The translations under genes and the position numbers were made by a program. Below the pieces are notes generated by a model. It was not told where the DNA came from and did no database searches. It saw nothing but the letters and a program-made list of their open reading frames with translations. This document shows, piece by piece, positions 46,993 through 52,422 of a stretch of 52,422 nucleotides of DNA. Every line of letters starts with the position of its first letter. Position 1 is the stretch's first letter. The stretch is from Nitrospirota bacterium (lineage in GTDB: Bacteria > Nitrospirota > Thermodesulfovibrionia > Thermodesulfovibrionales > UBA1546). The stretch lies in NCBI GenBank assembly GCA_016208915.1, contig JACQXE010000026.1, positions 1 through 52,422 on the forward strand, given 5' to 3'.

Positions 46993-49008
46993 TTAATTTA
47001 AGTTAGACTGCGTTATATTAGCATTTACAGATGAAAGACTATCCACAATCAATTTATTAAGACGCTGTGCTATTATTGGCTCCTTGTGTATTAGGTTGTC
47101 CGTTTCATTAGGGTCAGACTTTACATTAAACAGCAGTAACCTCTTCTTTTCTAAGTAATTGATAAGCTTATAGTCTCCATCCCATACAGCGATTGTTCCT
47201 TTTGAAATTGGATGATTCTTGCGGACATTTGTAAGCTGCATAGAAAATACAGGATATTGATTAAAGGGTCTATCAAACATTAAGGGCATTAATGATTGGC
47301 CCTCCATCCACTTTGGAACCGAGATCCCTGCAAGCTCAAGAATTGTGGGGGCTATATCTATATGTCCAGCTGGCATATTTATTACCCTGTTCTTTACATC
47401 ACCTATACTTAAATACAGTTCTGCAGGTATTTTGATTATTAAAGGTACATGCACCAACTGTTCATATAGATGGGAACCCGTATGGCCTTGGTAGCCGTGT
47501 GAAAAGCTTTCACCATGGTCTGACGACAAGATTACGATTGTATTGGACATATCTACGGTTTTCGCAAGATTTAACACAAATAACTCAAATTCATGGTCAG
47601 AATATAAAATAAACTCATCATAACGCTTCCGAAGATTATCTATAACTGGTTGCATCTCTGGTTGATATTCTTCGTATAATAAAGGTTCTTGCTTTTTTCT
47701 TGAATCAAATTCTCCTGCATTTCCAAACTGACCAATATACGGTTTCGGAGGCAAGAATAATTCATGTGGTGGATATACATGAAGCCATGCAAAAAATGGG
47801 CGCCTTGATTTTGCATTACGATTTCTCTCGGAAATATATTGTAGGAACTTATTATAGACATTTTCAGCTGCGTATTTATTCATCGATGTGTCCGGCCGAT
47901 TCTTTTCAATTTCCCGGATGATATAATTACCATCAAAAAATAATTCGTTTGCAATCGGACGTCCTTCTATCCTTATCTTGTTCTTTAGTCTGTCAAACCA
48001 CCACTCATCTGGTAGCCAAAATGTCGTAGGATCATCCTTAATTGAAAATGCATCTTGTATTCCAATTTTCTTCGGGTGTGCAAGCCAATTTTGCACAAAT
48101 CCAAGGACATCGTAGCCATATTCTTTGAGAACAGCAGGGAGATTGTTTCCATAATGAATAATTGATTGCTTTTCTGCCAAATACCAGATTCTGTGTGTCC
48201 ATGGCCTTTGACCAGTCATAATACTCATAGTTGAAGGGGTTGTCCAATTAGATGCAGAATATATCCTGCTATAAACAATGGCGTCCTTTGCCCAGTTTGA
48301 TATAAACGGTGTTGTTGGACGGTTGTAACCGTATACCTGCATATCAATAGCAGTTAATGAGTCCATTGTAACAAAAACGATATTGGGTTGGTTTGTATGA
48401 ATTTCTGGCGGCTTTTCCTCTACGACCTTATTTCGCGCATGAGTGGCAGGATAATTAGAATCTGGTATGTAACTTGTAGGCGTCAAAAATAAAGAGATTG
48501 GCAACGATATAACAAACAATAAACCAAAGAGCCAAATCAATGGAGTTAAACGGCTATCTAATGCATAAATGATATTCTTAGTGATTCTTTGTATCCCTTT
48601 ACGCCAAATCCAAAATATACCTAAGAGAAGAACAATCCCAACTGTATAGGTTGTAAAACGACTCAATCCTATTAAACTATGTGCATTGATTTTAAATAAA
48701 GTATTCTTTAAATATAACGCTAATCCATACAGAACTGCTCCTGCAACTATATGTTCAAAACAAATAAAGCCCCAGGATCTGGGGAATATTCTTGAAAATA
48801 CATAAATGACAGTCCAGCAAATAATAGCACATATTACTCCCATCATTATCCATAAAATATAAGCTAACGATAAATCTGGAAGAACCTCTATAAAACGTAA
48901 ATAAAAAGAATATCCATCCCACTTATAAAAAGCATTCTTAATGAAAAGAAGGGAGAATGAAATGAAAAATATTCGTAAAGTTATAGTAAACGATTCTCGG
49001 GTGGTCAT
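46993..49008 (-). CDS. Membrane alkaline-phosphatase-superfamily enzyme (sulfatase/phosphotransferase-like)
   Basis: A 671-residue protein with about five helices (about 8-26, 48-71, 84-100, 118-136, 158-176) and a large periplasmic catalytic domain (about 208-640). FVTMDSLTA supplies the first metal Asp, SSDHGESFSHG the metal Asp/His pair, and NWTTPSTMSIMTGQRP sits at the nucleophile site. The residue aligned with the sulfatase Cys that becomes formylglycine is Thr (T256), so a phosphotransferase such as LtaS/EptA-like or phosphoglycerol transferase is more likely than a sulfatase. It may add or remove a phosphate-linked group on the surface polymer. It is followed downstream by the radical SAM cluster. 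Confidence 0.85.
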   Translation of the reverse strand: MTTRESFTITLRIFFISFSLLFIKNAFYKWDGYSFYLRFIEVLPDLSLAYILWIMMGVICAIICWTVIYVFSRIFPRSWGFICFEHIVAGAVLYGLALYLKNTLFKINAHSLIGLSRFTTYTVGIVLLLGIFWIWRKGIQRITKNIIYALDSRLTPLIWLFGLLFVISLPISLFLTPTSYIPDSNYPATHARNKVVEEKPPEIHTNQPNIVFVTMDSLTAIDMQVYGYNRPTTPFISNWAKDAIVYSRIYSASNWTTPSTMSIMTGQRPWTHRIWYLAEKQSIIHYGNNLPAVLKEYGYDVLGFVQNWLAHPKKIGIQDAFSIKDDPTTFWLPDEWWFDRLKNKIRIEGRPIANELFFDGNYIIREIEKNRPDTSMNKYAAENVYNKFLQYISERNRNAKSRRPFFAWLHVYPPHELFLPPKPYIGQFGNAGEFDSRKKQEPLLYEEYQPEMQPVIDNLRKRYDEFILYSDHEFELFVLNLAKTVDMSNTIVILSSDHGESFSHGYQGHTGSHLYEQLVHVPLIIKIPAELYLSIGDVKNRVINMPAGHIDIAPTILELAGISVPKWMEGQSLMPLMFDRPFNQYPVFSMQLTNVRKNHPISKGTIAVWDGDYKLINYLEKKRLLLFNVKSDPNETDNLIHKEPIIAQRLNKLIVDSLSSVNANITQSNLN

Positions 49009-49064
49009 CTTTTTATTTATGAACTATAAACTATTCAACAGGGAAAAATAGAGAGAACATATCC

Positions 49065-50693
49065 TCAAGGCTTAACATTCTTAAATAAGTTAACTATTTC
49101 ATTATTAGTAATTTTCTCCTGATTATAGGAAAGATTTTTCGATATGACGTAGTCAGCCGTCTTCAGAGAAGCTCTATAATGACCGCATAAATAAAAATCC
49201 AATGACTGTCCCCCCAGTCCCAGGTCCGCACTCATCTCATTCCTGCAAACATCCATACCAAACTTGTCTCTGCCAAATTTTCCGGAACAATCAACATATA
49301 CCCTGCTGTTTTGGGGAAGTGTAGAATAGATATTTTGAAATTCAGTGGTAATGGCATTCAGCCTTGGAGCCTCTGAAGATTTTAATGTATTCATCTGGTA
49401 AACGCTAAATATGAAAAGCAGACATGTTATTATCGCTGCAGGCTTCGCTAAAGTTGGCTTTATAGCGGCGCCAAAAAAAATAAAATACATAATCGATAAC
49501 CCGATATAAAAAACAGACTGATGTTCATGCCAGGCTACATAGTGTCTCATCGGGATAGCCCAACAAAAACCAGATAATGCAAAAACAGAAAATACCTTGA
49601 AATTGATTCGGTCTCTGAACCTGATAAAGCCATAAACAACCAACGATCCGCTAATTAAAGTAAATAACATGCCGGGAATAAATGATGTCAAATGGAAAGG
49701 GCTCACTTGAGATATTAAAATACCTGCGAAAGGCACAATCATAACAAAAATTCTGATGATCTGTAAGGCTGTAAAATAATGCCAGGCTGTAAGATTCTTA
49801 GTGTATATTTCCTTGAATGTCTGTACGTCCGAAGTTGCTTTCATGCCCAACCTTCGTAGCATCCCTTGTATGGATGAGGTTTGCAGCAGGTCCCCCCCTC
49901 TGAGAATCGCCTCGTTTATTGTTTGTCCGCCGAGTATAAGTATGCCAAATGAAACAGATGAAACAAGGGCTATAAATGAAGGCTCTCTAATAATCTCATT
50001 TACAACGTTTCCCTTCTTTCTTTGTTCTTTAATATGCTTAATAGCATCAACTATAAACCATGCAATGAAAACAGCATAAGTATGCCAACCTGTAGCTATT
50101 GAAATCATCGGAATAATAATAAGCATTGATTTCCGCACGTTATATTTGGAGCTTCTAACAACCAGTAACAGCGCCAGCATAAATCCAAGCAAAGGGGTCG
50201 ACATATTAGTAACCATGTCATTGTAAGAAAGCATATAAAATGAAGAAAAAACCAAAAGGGTTATGGTCAATGCTAAGAATATTTCATTAACTATTTCATG
50301 CACTATCTTATAGCACAAGATTAAAGCAACTAAAAAGAAGATATTCATAATCTGCCTTGCTACATATATTTGCATAGCTAAATCAGGCTCAAATATTTTC
50401 ATTGCTGTTCCTAAGGTTAAGTATTCAAACACTGGGAATTTATTATAAATATGGTAAAACACTTCACCATTATCAAGCATTTGCTTGCTTATCAGCATTA
50501 CTAAATGTGTATCTTCAATTACTAAACTTTTTGATAACGCTGACGCGATTGAGGAAGTGTTGCCGTGATGTCCTGCAATAAAACCATTCGTGTGATTTTG
50601 AAATATAAAAATACTCCCACCGGCAAGTAACAATATTATATAAAAAAGTAATTGGTGTTTCTTATCTGTTGAGGTTGCTTTAATCTGAGTCAT
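49065..50693 (-). CDS. Large multispanning membrane protein, GT-C-like
   Basis: A 542-residue protein with about 11-12 hydrophobic helices and a C-terminal periplasmic tail (about 430-542). The first loop contains HHGNTSSIASALSKS and later FYHIYNKFPVFEYLTLG, the position and character expected of a GT-C first loop, but the acidic pair is not obvious. I cannot name the family. It likely transfers a sugar or lipid group outside the membrane. It is the upstream end of the minus-strand group. A clean ATG is present. Confidence 0.75.
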   Translation of the reverse strand: MTQIKATSTDKKHQLLFYIILLLAGGSIFIFQNHTNGFIAGHHGNTSSIASALSKSLVIEDTHLVMLISKQMLDNGEVFYHIYNKFPVFEYLTLGTAMKIFEPDLAMQIYVARQIMNIFFLVALILCYKIVHEIVNEIFLALTITLLVFSSFYMLSYNDMVTNMSTPLLGFMLALLLVVRSSKYNVRKSMLIIIPMISIATGWHTYAVFIAWFIVDAIKHIKEQRKKGNVVNEIIREPSFIALVSSVSFGILILGGQTINEAILRGGDLLQTSSIQGMLRRLGMKATSDVQTFKEIYTKNLTAWHYFTALQIIRIFVMIVPFAGILISQVSPFHLTSFIPGMLFTLISGSLVVYGFIRFRDRINFKVFSVFALSGFCWAIPMRHYVAWHEHQSVFYIGLSIMYFIFFGAAIKPTLAKPAAIITCLLFIFSVYQMNTLKSSEAPRLNAITTEFQNIYSTLPQNSRVYVDCSGKFGRDKFGMDVCRNEMSADLGLGGQSLDFYLCGHYRASLKTADYVISKNLSYNQEKITNNEIVNLFKNVKP

Positions 50694-51146
50694 AAGCAGG
50701 CTTTTTATAATAGATAGTTAGGATATTAAAAAACTAATAATTTTCAATAAACATCTCTCATTTATTATATATTAATATGGCCATCTATTGTTTTTTGATC
50801 TTCAATACTATTATTCTATTATATAGCTTTATTTAGTTAATTCTAATAAAACAAAAATATCGCCGTGAAAGATATCTCCACAAAAAATCTAAATCATTTC
50901 ATTAACACTCTCAAAGGGCATAATTTATCCCCCATAATATGGGATCCAATCAGCATTCATGATACTAATTTTATAATTTTATTTCAAAACCACCGCCATA
51001 AAGAAAGAGACCAGACTGGGAAGTTTTTGCTATAAGGCTTATCATGGAAGGATCATATTTGTGCAAGGATGTCACCTTGCAATGGCCTTTAAAGACGGTA
51101 ATGTTCATAAAGTTTTTTTAAAAATTATAATGAAGGGCAACTCATT
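50694..51146. other. AT-rich divergent intergenic region
   Basis: About 450 bases between the divergent genes at 49065-50693 and 51147-52244, holding both promoters. The hairpin TGCAAGGatgtcaCCTTGCA lies at 51062-51081. A GTG-started 56-codon frame (50863-51033) and an adjoining open frame (about 50986-51153, ending MKGNSLWD) could be relics of a decayed gene, but no family is recognisable. No RNA gene is seen. Confidence 0.5.
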
Positions 51147-52244
51147 ATGGGATTAGTAAGACTAATTTTAGCAATATCGGTTTTGATTAGTCACTCTGCG
51201 CCATTTGTGAAACTTAAACTTGTAGAAGGCGATGTGGCTGTTCAAATTTTTTATATAATTTCAGGATTCTATATGGCTTTGATATTAAATGAAAAATATG
51301 TTGGTAAAAATAGCTACCGGTTGTTTTTGTCAAATAGGTTTTTGAGGTTATATCCAATTTATTGGGTGGTCTTGTGTCTCACTATATTATTCACAATATT
51401 ATGCGCTATGGTTTTTGATGGACCAACCACATTAACGTTTAAGGTTAAATATTTTAATATGATGAGCATTGGTACAAAAATATTTCAGATATTAGCAAAT
51501 ATATTTTTATTTGGACAAGATATTATGATGTTTCTTGGTATGAATACAGAAAAAGGAACAATGTTTTTTACTCATAATTATGCAATGACAAGTCCACAAT
51601 TTCATAATAATCTGTTTCTTAATCATACCTGGACATTGGGTATCGAATTAATGTTTTATGTTTTAGCTCCATTCATTGTCCGTAGAAGTTATAAAGCAAT
51701 CTTGCTTATGATAATAGTTAGCTTATCAATTAGAGCCTGGATATATTTTTACTTGGGGTGGTTTTATGACCCATGGACATATAGATTTTTTCCTGCTGAG
51801 CTATCACTATTTTTAATGGGAACTATGTCTTATAAATTCTATAAGTTAATGCAAAAAAATCCTTTCCATAATAATGTTAATAAAATTATAACTATGCTAT
51901 TTTTCAGTCTCTTGTGTTCGTATCAATTCATTCCTTATATCTTTCATGCAGAAGTAAAAAAATGGCTTTTTTATCTACTTGCATGTATTAGTATCCCATT
52001 TGTTTTTCAGTTAACCAATAAATGGAAATTTGATAGAAGTATAGGAGAATTGTCATATCCTATATATATAGTTCATGTACTAGTTATTGGGAGCATTTTA
52101 CCTTTCATTAATCTTTTCAAGTGGAGTAATTATACGGGAGAATTTGCAGTTTCATTTTCTATTTTAGCAGCATATATTTTAAACAAATTTATTGCGGATC
52201 CAATTGAGAGAAAACGGCAATTAATAGCTAATCAGTTGAGCTGA
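51147..52244 (+). CDS. Acyltransferase-3 (OafA/YrhL) family O-acyltransferase
   Basis: A 365-residue protein with about 10 helices. Family marks are ISVLISHSAPF (His in helix 1), QIFYIISGFYMALIL, SNRFLRLYPIYWVV and the later ELSYPIYIVHVLVIGS. It should acetylate or otherwise acylate a sugar on lipid-linked or surface polysaccharide. AAGGGC stands before the ATG. Base composition is visibly more A+T rich than the first half of the window, which suggests recent transfer. It is transcribed away from the rest of the cluster. Confidence 0.92.
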   Translation: MGLVRLILAISVLISHSAPFVKLKLVEGDVAVQIFYIISGFYMALILNEKYVGKNSYRLFLSNRFLRLYPIYWVVLCLTILFTILCAMVFDGPTTLTFKVKYFNMMSIGTKIFQILANIFLFGQDIMMFLGMNTEKGTMFFTHNYAMTSPQFHNNLFLNHTWTLGIELMFYVLAPFIVRRSYKAILLMIIVSLSIRAWIYFYLGWFYDPWTYRFFPAELSLFLMGTMSYKFYKLMQKNPFHNNVNKIITMLFFSLLCSYQFIPYIFHAEVKKWLFYLLACISIPFVFQLTNKWKFDRSIGELSYPIYIVHVLVIGSILPFINLFKWSNYTGEFAVSFSILAAYILNKFIADPIERKRQLIANQLS

Positions 52245-52371
52245 GCAATGTTTTCACTACCGCATCACTGGAGACCCTTTTGATCATGTCCCTATGACTT
52301 GTTGAAGTAGGAAGCGACCTCCGATTAGAATTGATTGTTCTAAAAACCAAAACAAAAGGAGATCGCAACCT

Positions 52372-52422
52372 ATGAAGAAAAGATACCGCAAGATGAAGAA
52401 AAAGACAAATGGAAAAATAAGG
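52372..52422 (+). CDS. Start of a short basic reading frame, possibly mobile-element related (partial)
   Basis: ATG at 52372 has a good AAAGGAGATC ribosome site and opens a very basic sequence (MKKRYRKMKKKTNGKIR) that runs off the right edge. The strongly basic start and the 100-base non-coding lead-in after an AT-rich gene recall transposase or DNA-binding genes, but no domain is visible. Identity is not established. Confidence 0.45.
   Translation, partial: MKKRYRKMKKKTNGKIR

Noticed and set aside
46993-49008. Formylglycine-dependent sulfatase
   Set aside because: The Cys required for formylglycine is Thr and no sulfatase-modifying enzyme is nearby.

Overview
The window reads as a chromosomal piece from an anaerobic or microaerophilic Gram-negative bacterium. 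Several traits fit an uncultured Nitrospirota (Thermodesulfovibrionia-like) or deltaproteobacterial lineage: a ferredoxin-dependent 2-oxoacid oxidoreductase of the KorAB type, CxxCH cytochrome and c-heme sensor proteins, a DsrC-family protein, ferritin-like proteins beside superoxide dismutase, a PEP-CTERM protein, and many small dispersed palindromic repeats. The lineage is inferred from gene content only; there is no rRNA or other marker gene. I see no tRNA, rRNA or CRISPR array.

Layout. (1) 1-1.35 kb: tail of an upstream gene, a palindromic repeat and a PAS-GGDEF diguanylate cyclase. (2) 1.4-8.8 kb, minus strand: a c-type cytochrome, a DUF4079-like membrane protein and KorB, then a phosphate-binding-like protein translationally coupled to a membrane PAS-GAF-GAF-HD-GYP receptor, then KorA. 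The signalling pair separates korA from korB, and korA carries an in-frame repeat-derived insert. (3) 8.9-13.4 kb: a c-heme (DUF3365) histidine kinase, a single-domain response regulator and a REC-PAS-kinase-REC hybrid. (4) 13.5-16.0 kb: a DUF255/YyaL thioredoxin-fold protein and a CBM48 protein. (5) 16.2-19.2 kb, minus strand: a compact stress-like operon of two tiny paralogous membrane peptides sharing a PGWW-H-LGH pattern, a 137-residue membrane protein, Fe/Mn superoxide dismutase, two ferritin-like proteins, an 84-residue unknown and a DsrC-like protein without its C-terminal cysteines.

(6) 19.4-24.8 kb, mostly plus strand: a broken HAD hydrolase, two more GGDEF proteins, a PAS-PAS-LuxR regulator, and a minus-strand PEP-CTERM gene interrupted by an in-frame TGA that is followed by a SECIS-like hairpin. 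(7) 25.3-34.5 kb: MtgA transglycosylase, a broken CDF metal transporter, a possible extracytoplasmic polyamine cluster (Tat-exported SpdH-like oxidoreductase, signal-peptide spermidine-synthase-like protein, separate membrane domain), an MFS transporter, a cation/proton antiporter and an HDOD protein.

(8) 34.7-52.4 kb: a surface glycoconjugate or specialised-lipid region. A DUF5989-SxtJ-carbamoyltransferase module is followed upstream by a GT-C glycosyltransferase, a FAD protein of the protoporphyrinogen-oxidase/UDP-galactopyranose-mutase type, a methyltransferase, three B12-binding-type radical SAM proteins, a GT2 glycosyltransferase, a membrane alkaline-phosphatase-superfamily enzyme with Thr in place of the sulfatase Cys, a large multispanning membrane protein and an acyltransferase-3 protein. 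This end looks clearly more A+T rich than the first 30 kb and finishes with the start of a short basic reading frame that might belong to a mobile element.

Together the genes describe a cell investing heavily in c-di-GMP and two-component signalling, oxygen/iron/sulfur stress handling and modification of the cell surface. Several annotated starts are shorter than the longest open frame because the upstream codon was TTG or GTG and a good Shine-Dalgarno site sits before an internal ATG; these cases are stated per gene.
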